Of a stretch of DNA of 64,000 bases, positions 47,798 through 59,215 are shown in pieces (positions within the stretch are counted from its first letter, which is position 1; each line of letters starts with the position of its first letter). The stretch covers positions 12,102,501 through 12,166,500 of the forward strand of contig NC_083388.1 of NCBI RefSeq assembly GCF_031755915.1, given 5' to 3'. Source of the DNA: Ziziphus jujuba. Lineage: Eukaryota; Streptophyta; Magnoliopsida; Rosales; Rhamnaceae. Under the pieces are notes generated by a model. The model worked only from the letters and a program-made list of their open reading frames with translations, was not told where the DNA came from and made no database searches. The position numbers were made by a program, and so were the translations under genes.

Positions 47798-48179
47798 TTC
47801 TATCAAGACTCATCCAGAATCACTTATCGGAACCCTAGATAAGCTATGACTCGAAAGAAAACCTTTTGAACCATCCTACGGAAAATCTGACAGCATCTCC
47901 CCTAAGGGTTGAGCATGCCCCAAAAATTCCCTGCATAGAAAGCTTCCTATGTCATACCACTTTGTTCCTCCCACTTTACAACAAAATTTTCCACAAAAAT
48001 GCAGCACTTCAATAACAAAGTATACGAATATATGTATTAGATATAATTTAATAAACAAAGAATACCTTTAAATATCCATGTCCTCCTACACCACCCACTT
48101 AGTACAATATTACATTTTTAACACCCCAAAGACAGTGTTACTTGCCCAAGAGCTATAATATTTGTTTGAATACTACTAT

Positions 48180-48505
48180 ATAATAATACTAATAATAATA
48201 ATAGTAATAATATATGATAATAACAATAAAAATAATCATAATAAATAATAATAATAATAATAAATACAGTAATAATTTGCAATAATGATAATAAGAATAA
48301 GAATAATGACAAATAATAATGATAATAATAAATAAATAAATAATAATAACAATAACAATATTAATAACGATAATAATAATAACAATGAATAATAATAACA
48401 ATTACGTTAACAATTAACAACAATGTATGTGATAAATAATAGTAATAATAAAATAGTAATAATAATAACAACAACAATAATAATAATAATAACAACATTG
48501 ATAAG
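48180..48505 (+). repeat. (AAT)n-rich microsatellite in second Tekay LTR
   Basis: Imperfect AAT/AAC/AAG repeats at the same LTR position as 40545-40965. Confidence 0.85.
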
Positions 48506-48949
48506 TAATAATTTTAAAATTTAGAAATATACTATGAAATATGCACACATGTAGTGAAGGAATGTACGATACCATATATGCTATTACTCAATCCCATGAT
48601 ATCAGCCGTTACAAGTACACTATTATTAATACGGTCTAAGGTGGTTGCCTATAATGGCTGTCCGAACCCCTAGACTGGTAGACAGCAGAGTTAAGAGTCT
48701 AAGCTTTTCATGAGTCGAATCGGATTGTTGCTCCCATATGGTGTGGTAGAAACAAACATAAGATAATATACATATATATATATATATATATAAAAGATAC
48801 TTGATACACCATACAATATACTTGCGGTGACAGATAGTACCCAGTATCCCGAGCATTATCTAATGGGGAGGTTAAAGAAAGAAACTAGTAATCAATCACC
48901 TTGGTGTCCCACGATGCTGTTTGTTGATAATAACTTTCCATGACTAAAA

Positions 48950-49420
48950 CAATCATCCTTCGACTGAGGAGAGGATGGCTGATGCTCACTCAGCAAATAT
49001 ATTGCCAATTCTCAAGTCCACAGTTCTCATAGAATGGCCATACATATATACACACTAATCTATAATAACAGCCATCTTGCAGCCAAAGGTGGGACAGTTG
49101 ATGCTTACTATGCAAATATACTTGTTTACCCTCTCTCACCCCAGCTCACAAGGGATGACCATGTATATAACTTGTGCACTTATCCAAAACATAATAAACA
49201 ACCATCCTGCGGCCAAAGAGGAAGGTGCTTAATGCTCACTGTGCAAATATACTTGCCAACCCTCAGGTCCATGGTTTCCATAGGAGAGCCATAATATAAT
49301 AAATATTCATTTTGTGGTCGAGAAAGGAGACAGTTGATGCTCACTATGCAAATATACTTGTCAACTTTCAAGTTTATGGCTCCCATAAGATAGCCAAAAT
49401 AAACAACCATCCACATGTTA
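48950..49420 (+). repeat. ~110-bp subrepeats in 5' Tekay LTR
   Basis: GATGCTCACT or GATGCTTACT, GCAAATATACTTG and CAACCATCCTG...GCCAAAG recur at about 48977, 49098, 49230 and 49335. The spacing varies because of an extra CACCCCAGCTCACAAGGGA insert in the second. Confidence 0.7.
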
Positions 49421-50004
49421 GTCATATATACTTGTATGCTAATCAACAATATAGTACAGAACACCAATATTGTATGTTGCATCTAGAACTATATAATTTT
49501 AAAATATTATAAATACCAAAATTTGATTAAATACAACCGGATTTATATATTTTTACTAAATCCATTAAATTCCATACTTTGTTTAAACCATAAAAATAAA
49601 TCCAACAATTTAAATAATTTAATTTTTACCAATAAAACCAAATTCATAAATATTTAAATACACGATTACATTTTTATACACAATAATTTAATACGATTAT
49701 TTTCCTTAAGTCCTTATAATTTATTTATGCAAAAACTATATTAAATCATATATAATTTACCTTATGCAAAATAATTACAATAGTAAAATTTAACAATAAC
49801 TCCAACAATAAATAATCACGTAAATAATTTTTTCAAAACCATATAATGAATTTTGTATAACAAATATATTTAAATCACATAAAAATAACACATTAAAATC
49901 AAATAATAATTTTCCTAAAGTTTAAAACATAAATAATATTTTTTGAAATTTTAAATAACACAAAATATATATGTTTAAACATCTTTATATACACGAGTAT
50001 ATAA

Positions 50005-50045
<41 letters not shown>

Positions 50046-50055
50046 CAACCATATT

Positions 50056-50091
<36 letters not shown>

Positions 50092-51668
50092 TATTCATAT
50101 ATGGATATCCATACATATATTCACATATATATTCATATATTTAAAATATATAAGCACAAACCTTTAACAAACATATTTTTTAACAAATATAAATGTTCAC
50201 ATATATATAGATATATATATTTTTTTTTCATATTTCTATACAAAAGCTTTCAACAAAAATATATGTATTTGCAAACATACATGCACATATACATCTAACA
50301 CATATGTGTATATTTAATTTCACACCATTTTCACACTAAATACAAAAATTCACTCAAAAATGACAAATTTTCAAATACACCATCATAATTCACAAACAAG
50401 ATACTAATGGAAAGCTAAAAAGATGAGGAACACGTTACTAACCTCCGTCGGGCTTAACACCACCGCCGTTGACTGGAAAACGGATAGAAAATTTTGGCTA
50501 AGCTCTCATTCAATGTATCTCCTAAACGATTTGACATTTGGACAAATGGAGGTCATTTTTTAAATTAAGAGGTCAAAAACTAGCGGGAGGAGCCTAGATC
50601 ATGGTTAGAAACAGCTGGAAAACCGGCCAACAAAAGCTTGCCAACCGCCAGCATTGGACTGTTGATCTTAGCACGTAGGCTGGCCAAACAACCAAAAAAT
50701 TAGCCACCAATGTCGCCTAACAGTGGCTGGTTAAGAAAGGGCTGGTCAATGGAGAGAGAAAGGGAGAGGAGAGTGATAGAGAGAGGAAGAGAGAGAGGGT
50801 TGTCACTGTATGTGAAGGAGGAGAAGAGAGAGGGGGTAGGGGAAAGGAAAAAGAAAAAGAAAAAGAAAAAAATATTTTTTTATTAAGGATGACATGTAGC
50901 CTTCCTAGGTTGTCACATGTGACACATTTTAATTGGTGACACATGGCACAAGTATGAGACTCCTTTAAATATTTCATTTCCGGTAAAATCATTATCGAAA
51001 AAGATAAGGATGACTTTACAAACCCATAACTTGTCAATAGTAGGTCCAAATTAAGTGTGCTACCAGTCAACAGAACTGTATCGACAAGCACTATTACATA
51101 GTACATCATTAATATCAAAATCCTTATGGATAAGAAGTCAACTTAGGCTCGTCAATCAATCTTGGTTGTATCTTATTTTGACCATGACTTTCTATTCGTA
51201 GCTCCGATCTTGGTGTACTACTGGTCTATGAACTAGTTTGACAAGCACTTTGTCATAGTACCTTGGTCAACACAAAATTCCTCACACAGTAAAAAGACAA
51301 CAGTGGAACCCATTTGGTCAAATTCAATCAACTTTGGTCAAAATTGGTCAAAAATTCAAATTTGAGGCATTTTCTCGGGTCGGGTTGTTACAAGAAATCA
51401 AATAGTTCTCTTTTGTCCTACAAAATGTCTTCCATTTCCCACTTGAATAAATTTTCTTCTTTTTTGTCTCAAAGGAATGATGTGATGTTGCCTTGAAAAG
51501 TGCACTAATCCTGTAATTTCGTTCACTAGGTATAACTTTTCTATGTTCCATTTATTCTACTACTATCCAAGTCTTTTCGCTATTTCCATTTGCAAGCTCC
51601 ATAAATAAAAGGAGTTGTAAGTTATAAACATCGAGTAAAAGACAGAGGGAAGGAATTTCAAGATAGAG

Positions 51669-52030
51669 ATGGAAGGCCATAGGAAATTAGCACAACCTTG
51701 CAAAGGTAGTCCATATCATGATATATGCAAATATATTAGGCTTCTAATTCTCCTCTTTTTCTATAGTTCAAAACCAGACCATCCACCTTCACAAACATGT
51801 GAATATACTTCTAATTCAATTAACTTTGACAAAGATTTTGATCATGAATTTTTTTTTCTTCTTTTTGATCAAAGATTTTGATAATGAGTTTGACCTACCT
51901 GATTTAAATACACCAATAAATGCCAAACAAGATATTTAGGTTGATTAAATAAGGTTGAGGATGGTGCATTTAAAAGTAATGGAGATGACAATGGTGATGG
52001 TGATAGTGGTGAGTTTGACAATATTTGAAA
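51669..52030 (+). pseudogene. Acidic exon-like module, unit 2, third
   Basis: The frame from ATG 51669 reads MEGHRKLAQPCKGSPYHD, ICKYIRLL, then past CTATAG (a possible splice acceptor at about 51765) KPDHPPSQTCEYTSNSINF and DKDFDHEF to 51881. Acidic text follows in a second frame (DFDNEFDLPDLNTP), with GDDNGDGDSGEFD at about 51980-52020. It is the best-preserved copy of this module, but I cannot identify it. Confidence 0.4.
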
Positions 52031-52347
52031 GTAATGGAGATTTTGATTTTTGTGATAGATACTAATTATTAGAAACATCTTTTTTTATTAAAACTATTGA
52101 GTAATCATTGTTGGGATTTATATATTAGATGACAATTTAAATGGCTACCATTAAAGTATTCACTTTTAAGGATTTAATATAAAAATAATAGAATTAAATA
52201 TCCAAATTAAAATTTATGATATATACCAATAGTGAAAAATAGAAGGATTTAAATTATTATCAAGAAGCTGATGAAGACATTGGTTTTAAGGAATATGTTG
52301 CTCAATTTTTATAAATATATAAAAACATATACATTTGGATGATCCCT

Positions 52348-54864
52348 TGTAACACCCCAAACAAAGAAAATGCTCCGAATTTGAATTTTTGATCAAATTT
52401 GGCCAAGATTAACTGGGTTTAACCAAGTGGATCCTATGGTTGACTTTTTACTGTGAGAGGAGTTTTGTATTGAACGAGGTACCATGACGAAGTACTCGTC
52501 GACATAAGTTCGTAGACTAGTAGTACGCCAAAATTGGACCTAAGAATAGAAAGTTAGGGTCAAAATAAAATGTGATTTGGATTGATCCATGAGTCTGAAG
52601 TTGAATTTTTATCTATATAGACTTTGATATTGATTGATGTACTATGTAATAGTGCTTATCTATATGAGTTTGTAGACTAGAGACACGCTCAATTTGGACC
52701 TATAATTGAAAAGTTATTAGTCTATAAAGTAGTACCTATCTTTTCGGGACTGACTTTATCGGATAATGAAATATTTAAAAGGGTGTTTGACTTGTGCCAT
52801 GTGTCACCAATTGGAAGTTGCCACATATCATTTTTAGAAAGATGCCATGTGTTACAAAAGTAAAGTACCATGTGTCATCCATAATAAAAAATTATTATTT
52901 TTCATTTTCTTTTCTTTTTCTTTTTCTTTTTCTTTTTTCTTTTCTCCCCCTTCTCTCTCTCTCATGTGTGAAACTCTCTCTCTCTCTCAGCCTTGTTGGA
53001 TTTTTGGCATTCTGGCCCTCTATGCACCACATGCGCCGAATGAGGACGAAGCTCGTGAAGAATCCGGCCGGTAGTCGAAAACCATGGCGAGTTGTCGCCT
53101 GATGCACCTAGATCGGGCATCCATCACCGGAGAAGGCAAAGCAGGTTTTCTGGCGATCCGACCACCTCTCAGCCAAAATCAATCTTCCTCTCCACCATTT
53201 TTGGACCTCCTAAGCTCGATTTTGAGCTCCATTCAGCTCAATTCCTACTGTTTGGGAGACATGACAAAATGAACCCAGGCCAAATTTTCCCCGTCGTTCT
53301 CCCACCACTGCCGATTGAGTTAAGTCCAACGGAGATTAGTAACATGGCTGGTCATTACGAATTAGCATGCATATATGCATGGCCTTTTTGTAAGAGCTGT
53401 GGGCCTAAGGATGGTCAAGTATATTTGCTCAGTGAACATCAGCCACCCTCTCCTCGGTCGAAGGAAAATTGTTTTAACCATGATAAGTTATTAGAAATCG
53501 GCACCATAAAATGCTAAGGTGACTGATTGCAGGTTTCTCTCTTTAACCTCCCCGTCAGGTACTACTTGGGACACTGAGTACTGTCTAACTCCACTGGTAT
53601 ATCGTATGGTGCATAAGTATCTTTTTCATGTATACATGTATTTATATATATATAAATATATATTATGTTATGTCTGTACGTACCACAACCAATAGGGACA
53701 ACAATCTAATTTAGTCCATGAATAGCTTAGCCTCGTAACTCTGTTGTTTATGAGACCAGTGGGTCGGACAGCCATTACAGGCAATCACCCCAGACCTTAT
53801 TGTAGCAGTATACTTGCAATAGCTGATATCATGGAATCATGTATTATTAACATGTTATATGGTATCGGGTGTACCTCTACTATAGGTGTGCACATTTCAT
53901 AGTATATTTGAAAATTTAAAATTTTCGTTTTACTTTAGTTTATTTTATTTTATTTTTTTCATATCTATTCACAATTATGACACTCTATTATTACCATTAT
54001 ATGTTATTATTATTAAAAATTATTAATTGTTAAGGAGTTATTATTATTTGTTGTTATAGTATTATTATTATTATAATTATTATTATTATTATTATTATTA
54101 TTTATCATTTTTATTTTTTAATTATTATTATTATTATTAACATCATTATTGTTGTTGAAATTATTATTATTGTTGTTACAATTATTATTTGTTATTGGTG
54201 TTATTATTATTATTATCATTGTTGTCGTTGCTAATAATTATTGTAGTTGTTATTATTATAATAATAATTAGTATTATTATTATTACTACTACTTATTATA
54301 AGTTTATTACTGTTATTATTATCATCACTCGTATCAATTGCATATTCATCATATACATTCTATCGAGCAAGTATGATAGCTGTCGGATAAGTGTGATAGC
54401 TTAAGGCAGGTATGTTATCCCTAGGTCAAGTTGTACTAATATTATTATCATTACTATTATTATTATTATTGTTATTGTTGTTATTGTTGTTGTTTTATTA
54501 CTCTTTTATTTAGATTTATGCACTTGGTATGTTTATAAAGCGGTATAAAAATATGGAACTGTACTAAATGGGTGGTTTGAGCGCACATGAGTTTTAAATG
54601 TATTTATTTTTGTTAATTTATTTTTAGCGTCTATATTCTTATGCTTTATTACTGAAGTGCTGAATTTTGTGGAAAATCTTATAATAAGGTAGAAGGAATA
54701 AGGTGGTATAATAGTGGAGTGTTTTCTATGTAGAAACTTTTTAGGGCATGCTTAACCTTTAAAGGAGATGCTGTTGCATTTTCCATAGGACGGTCCGCCA
54801 GGATTTGGCCTGGGATCAAGGCTTATTTAGGGTTTTGATAAGCAATCCTAGATAGGTTCTAACA
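52348..54864 (+). mobile_element. Solo LTR of Tekay-type element (copy D2)
   Basis: 2517 bp from TGTAACACCCC to ...GGTTCTAACA. TCCCT (52343-52347) and TCCTA (54865-54869) fit a decayed 5-bp TSD. The empty site in unit 1 is at about 32368 (GGATGATCCTGAGTATA). It is the same subfamily as the large element, in the opposite orientation, with AAT array, GAGACCAGTGGGTCGGACAG and the TAGGGTTTTGATAAGC end. No coding region. Frames such as 53092-53517 and 52794-53102 are open by chance. Confidence 0.87.
53985..54500 (+). repeat. (ATT)n-rich microsatellite in solo LTR D2
   Basis: Imperfect ATT/GTT repeats, broken by unique sequence at about 54335-54430. Reverse-complement equivalent of 40545-40965 and 48180-48505. 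Confidence 0.85.
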
Positions 54865-55861
54865 TCCTAAGTATAAATTTGTTGTTTTGATATTTGCATT
54901 TTAAACATGATGAATTTGTGGCTGAATTCAATTTCATGTTTTTCATATCTAACCTAATTTTTTATTAAAAATAAATACTTAATTTTGATGGGCAAAAGAA
55001 TTGTCTATCATCAATTATTTTTTGGAGTAAACTATAACACCATTCCTCAATGGTAGCAACATCTTTTTTTCTTGTTTTTAAAATTGTCATAAAAAATGTG
55101 CAGATTAATTTCACCCCTTCATATTTGGTATCCTATTGCATATTTTCTTTCTTTTCCTATTTAGGTAGTTTTGTGCTTGGTAAAGAAGTAGTTGCATTTG
55201 GTGTGATAAAAATTTGATTTGCCAGATAAGTCGGCATTGATAGGCTGCTTGACAACAGCCTTATGGAAAGAGTTTGTCTTTTTTTTGGTAAAATCCTGAA
55301 GATGACTATAGAGACTTAGGAGGCACAAATACTATGGTTGGACAGAAAAACTTAAATTTGAATCGGAAAAATTTTAAACCCTTTAGCAATACAACCCTAA
55401 GGCATGGCTGATGAAATGGTAAAATAGAAAAGGGAGAATGTCCATGGTAAATACAAACACAACATCCACAAGCATTGCCCCACAACATTAAATCTTACAA
55501 ATATGAAAAGATTTATCATACATTTCTAATTTCCTTCATAAAAAGCTCTTGAAAAAGCAAAGAGGAGATTAGGAGCTATGGTATGCACAACTAAGTAAAA
55601 AGGAAGTAAGAACTTTTTTTTTTTTTGGTGGTAAATTGTAGATTACTTTTAGGATAGAAGAAAAAAATAATTTTTTTGGGGCTAGAAATATAAATTTTTG
55701 GGTTAGGCTAGGAATTATAACTCCTTTGTTCTTTTCAGTGGGGTGAAGAAATTATCAAATTTTTTTTTTGACCCAATGAACTAAAGAAAGAATTATAATT
55801 AGTAATTTGACCCAATGAACTAAAAAAAGAATTATGATTAGTAATTTATACTTAGATAGAG

Positions 55862-56558
55862 TTATTTAATTAAAACATTATCATAGAGTTATTTATATAT
55901 TTTTTATTTTTTAAAAAAATTGAATATTATTATTTTTAATAATAATTTAATTTTTAAGTATAATTTGTTTTATATATATTTGAAGTTATATGTAACTCTC
56001 GGCCCAAACATCCACCACCATCCACCTCCACAAACATAAGAATTTGCTTTTGACAATGAATTTGACCTACCTAATTTAAATGCAACAAATCATGCAAAAA
56101 ACAAGACATTCAAATTGATTAAGACAAGGCTAATGATGGTAAGTTTGATAGTAATGGAGCAACTTTTCGAAAATAATTCGACCTACCTGATTATAGACCA
56201 AAAAATGACAAACAAGATATTTATGATGAATACACAGGATAAGGTTGAGGATGGTGAATTTGATAGTAATTTTTTATGACAGTAGTGAACGTTATTATCA
56301 CAATGATCATGATTTCTATAATACAAATTGTGATCAAGTTGCTTTTGAGGAATGTGTTGATCCATTTATATAAATATATAACACATACTTTATATTGTCT
56401 AAAGAGTAACAAGATGACGAGGTTCGATGCCTTTTGAGGCATAATTTCAACAAATTTTTCTGCTTCTTCAACCTGTAAATGACTACAACACAAATAGCAA
56501 AAGGATGAATCTGCTTTTAAGAATCATTAAATCTTGGAAATAATTGTTCTGATATATC
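55862..56558 (+). repeat. Truncated unit 3 of the duplication
   Basis: It starts mid-unit: 55862 onwards aligns with about 39395-40130 and 29545-31420, joined directly to the end of unit 2 at about 55850. It carries acidic modules at about 56050-56165 and 56178-56376. Copia 2 interrupts it at 56558, exactly where unit 1 reads on as GATATATCATGTTTGAAAAG. Confidence 0.75.
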
Positions 56559-57042
56559 TGTTGGAATCATACATACAGCGGAAACCTGATTGCAATTGAA
56601 TAAAGCATGTATCAATTATGTCACTATCCATATTATATTTTACTAACCTTTTGCATAGGAGCTTTCAAACTATTCTCCAAGTGACAAATTTGCGTATGGG
56701 CACACCTGATCACAAAAGAAACAAGAAGGTTAATGTAAAAAACACTCTAAAACTCACATTTTCTGTTTTTCTTTCAAGGTGTTTTATTATCTATTGAGAT
56801 TTACACTCTCTAGAAAATAATACGTAAAGACCTATTTCTGGGGCCTAGTAAGTAGTGTATTTAACCCTAATCCTCCTAGGGTTTCATAACACCTTGGACC
56901 CAATTAATGGGTCCTTCTTATATCTTAATAATCAATTAAATGGACCTTATTATTTAATGAGCTAGTTTAGGGATCTCACGATCCATTATTAATCAAAGCT
57001 CCTGATCATGGATTAGCTGGCTCCAAGAGCATAAATCTAACA
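56559..57042 (-). repeat. 3' LTR of copia 2
   Basis: 484 bp. + strand ends are TGTTGGAATCATACATACAG and ATAAATCTAACA, with the polypurine tract (AGCAAGTGGGAGAT on the - strand) at 57043-57056. Confidence 0.88.
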
Positions 57043-57056
57043 ATCTCCCACTTGCT

Positions 57057-57838
57057 CTGAGCAAGCCTGAGACTTTGATCATCCAGTGCTACTCCACTAA
57101 AAGTCAAGATGTGAACTCCAAGATTAATAATATTTATATTAATTGCATTTTTCCTTTGTAAAATATCAATAATTAATCAATAATAATTTCTATCAATCAA
57201 TTAATTATCTATTCTCTGAACTTATCAGTTTCTCTAACGAATCCCATGCCTTGGCTAGTGACTTTCAATATTTGAGTACCGAAACATGTCATAAGGATAT
57301 TTCATACAAATTCTGTATATTTCATAAATACTTAGTAATCAAAGGATGATAATTCCTAAATCATCAAGATATTGGCTGTTCAAAATAAACCTTACTTATT
57401 GATAACTCATAGAATCGTAATCACTTAATTACCTATTTATAATAGATTCAGGATTAAGGAAAAATGACATATCCAATATTGCCTGAGATTTAATTCCTTT
57501 TACATAAATTTATCCTTAATTAAATCTCTTTCGATCCTCTCAAAATGGCCGTGAGTCATTCCAATATTTTATAATAATCAAGACAGATTATTTCATAAAA
57601 TATGGCAGTCTAAATAAAGTGCCTAGCTTTATTTAACAACTGTAAGGCAATTCATTAATTATGAGAACCTATGATCATATCTTCTATAAACGTATCCATA
57701 TGATCATATACTACATAATTGATCTGGACCTTATACATAAAATATTATGTGTAAAAACAACTTAATATTATTGAATCAGAAAATCAAATTACACTTGTCT
57801 CGCTTCCAGAGCACAAATGTAATTAACTCCCACTTACT
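57057..57838 (-). other. 3' untranslated region of copia 2
   Basis: About 780 bp between RNase H and the 3' LTR without ORF. A second purine tract resembling the polypurine tract (AGTAAGTGGGAG on the - strand) lies at about 57825-57837, just after the pol stop. Confidence 0.5.
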
Positions 57839-58257
57839 CTAAAATAAACCTGGGACCCTCTTAAGACCCATACAATTTACATGCTTCTTAAATACACGTT
57901 CAAGAAGAGTCTTAGTAAAAAGGTCTGCGGGGTTCTCCTCAGATGCTATTTTAGTAACCATTGTATCTCCTCTATCAATGAAATCACGGATCAAGTGGTA
58001 CTTTCTTAATATGTGTTTCTGCTTCTATGAGATCTGGGTTCTTTGGACTGTGCTACGTCCCCACCGTTATCACAGTAAAGTGTAATGGGCCGATCTGCAC
58101 TTGGTATCACATGAAGATCCAAAAGAAATTTCTTGAGCCATACCGCTTCCTTTGCAGCTTCAGATGCAGCCACATATTCAGCTTCGGTTGTGGAGTCAGC
58201 AACACAAGTCTGTTTAATACTCCTCCAATAAATGGCTCTCCCATTTTGGGTAAACAC
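57839..58257 (-). pseudogene. copia 2 RNase H
   Basis: RAIYWRSIKQTCVADSTTEA, EYVAASEAAKEAVWLKKFL and PITLYCDNGGDVAQSKEPRS (58006-58257), then in the next frame KYHLIRDFIDRGDTMVTKIA and ENPADLFTKTLLERVF to TAG at 57839. These are the conserved end of copia pol. A frameshift lies near 58010. Confidence 0.85.
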
Positions 58258-58261
58258 ATAT

Positions 58262-59140
58262 CTTGATGTTGATTTAAAGAATTAATATCACCTTGAAAAT
58301 CTTATTTTTCCGGTCGCGTAAAAGTTTGATACCTAGAATATAGTTAGCTTCACCCAAGTCCTTCATATCAAACTGCTTTTTAGGTAACATTTTATGTCTG
58401 ACAATACTTTCACACTGTTTCCAATTAACATAATCTCATATATATAAAGAACCAGAAAAACTACCACTATACCTTAAATCTTTTTATACACACATGGTTC
58501 ATCTGGGCTTTTCTTAAAATCGTAGATTTGATAACTTGATCAAATATGATGTTCCATGACCTGGATGCTTGCTTAAGTCCATATATTGACCTATGCAACT
58601 TGCAAACCATGTGTTCTTGATCTTTTTCTATGAACCCTTCCAGTTGCTGCATATAAATGTTCTCTTCCAACTCCCCATTTAGAAAAGCTGTTTTGATATC
58701 TATTTATCAAATCTCATAATCGAGAGTTGCTGAAACCTTTAAGCATGGCTTTTGGCAAAAATGTTTCATCATAATCTATACCCTCTTTCTGGGTATAACA
58801 TTTTACCACCAATCTAGATTTAAAGGTTTCAACATTCCCATCTAGTCCTTTCTTTCTCTTGTGGATCCACTTACACCCAATTGGTTTCATCCATTTAGAT
58901 GCAGACTGAGCTAGAATCCATAGATTCCATCTCACGGTTCATGGCCTTTCTCCATTCTTGCACATGAACATTCTTCAATGCCTCTTTGTATGTGGTAGGG
59001 TCGTCATCAGGATTATCCATAATGACTTGATAAGTATCTCCTAGCAAGGCATACTTGGCAGGTTTACGTATCATTCTCCTACTACGAGTTCGCTACACTG
59101 GTTGTTGTACATATACAGGAGGATCCAAGTTTTGTGGTTC
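58262..59140 (-). pseudogene. copia 2 reverse transcriptase
   Basis: 58714-58935 has [18 protein letters not shown] and [20 protein letters not shown]. 58467-58670 has [17 protein letters not shown]. Then, after a stop, SLYIYEIMLIGN stands where LYVDDILLIGN is usual, so both Asp of YVDD are gone. FDMKDLGEANYILGIKLLRD follows. The segment then jumps straight to the RNase H start (SRYVFTQNG), so the RT connection domain appears deleted. Upstream, about 58990-59140 holds ALKNVHVQEWRKAM, the segment before RT. Confidence 0.8.
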
Positions 59141-59215
59141 AGGTGGATTACCAATCTCTTCATTATGTTTTTGTTCTTGAGTTTCTTAAATTTAGTCCTG
59201 AGTTGTTTCCTGTGT

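Larger units (their letters stand above)
40141..51392 (-). mobile_element. Tekay-type LTR element with giant LTRs and a 235-bp internal region
   Basis: Two directly repeated LTRs (40141-47565 and 47801-51392) on the - strand flank only 235 bp. The internal piece has a Met-tRNA primer site next to one LTR and a polypurine tract next to the other, so it is a true element, not a chance pair. Flanks AAAAA (40136-40140) and AGAAA (51393-51397) fit a 4/5 TSD, and unit 1 shows the empty site at about 31425-31435. There is no gag or pol. I interpret it as a non-autonomous deletion derivative of a Tekay-type chromovirus that could be mobilised only with proteins from other copies. Confidence 0.82.
47801..51392 (-). 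repeat. 5' LTR of the Tekay-type element
   Basis: 3592 bp. On the - strand it starts TGTAACAACCCGACCCGAG and ends GATGAGTCTTGATA. It contains the AAT array (48180-48505), the ~110-bp subrepeats, an (AC)n plus (TA)n tract (50008-50090) and a purine-rich GAGAGA tract (50750-50870). Confidence 0.85.
33871..55850 (+). repeat. Tandem duplication unit 2
   Basis: Second head-to-tail copy of the roughly 5.5-kb sequence, net about 5.4 kb. It is split by a Tekay-type solo LTR (36131-38942), the large Tekay-type element (40141-51392) and a second solo LTR (52348-54864). Pieces before, between and after these insertions are colinear with unit 1, and each junction closes seamlessly against unit 1. Confidence 0.8.

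Noticed and set aside
50717..51118. 133-residue - strand frame with a Ser/Pro/Leu-rich end
   Set aside because: It runs through a GAGAGA/AAAG purine tract of the LTR; the other LTR does not keep the frame.
53092..53517. 141-residue + strand frame in solo LTR D2
   Set aside because: It lies inside the LTR, resembles no known protein, and is not kept in the related LTRs.
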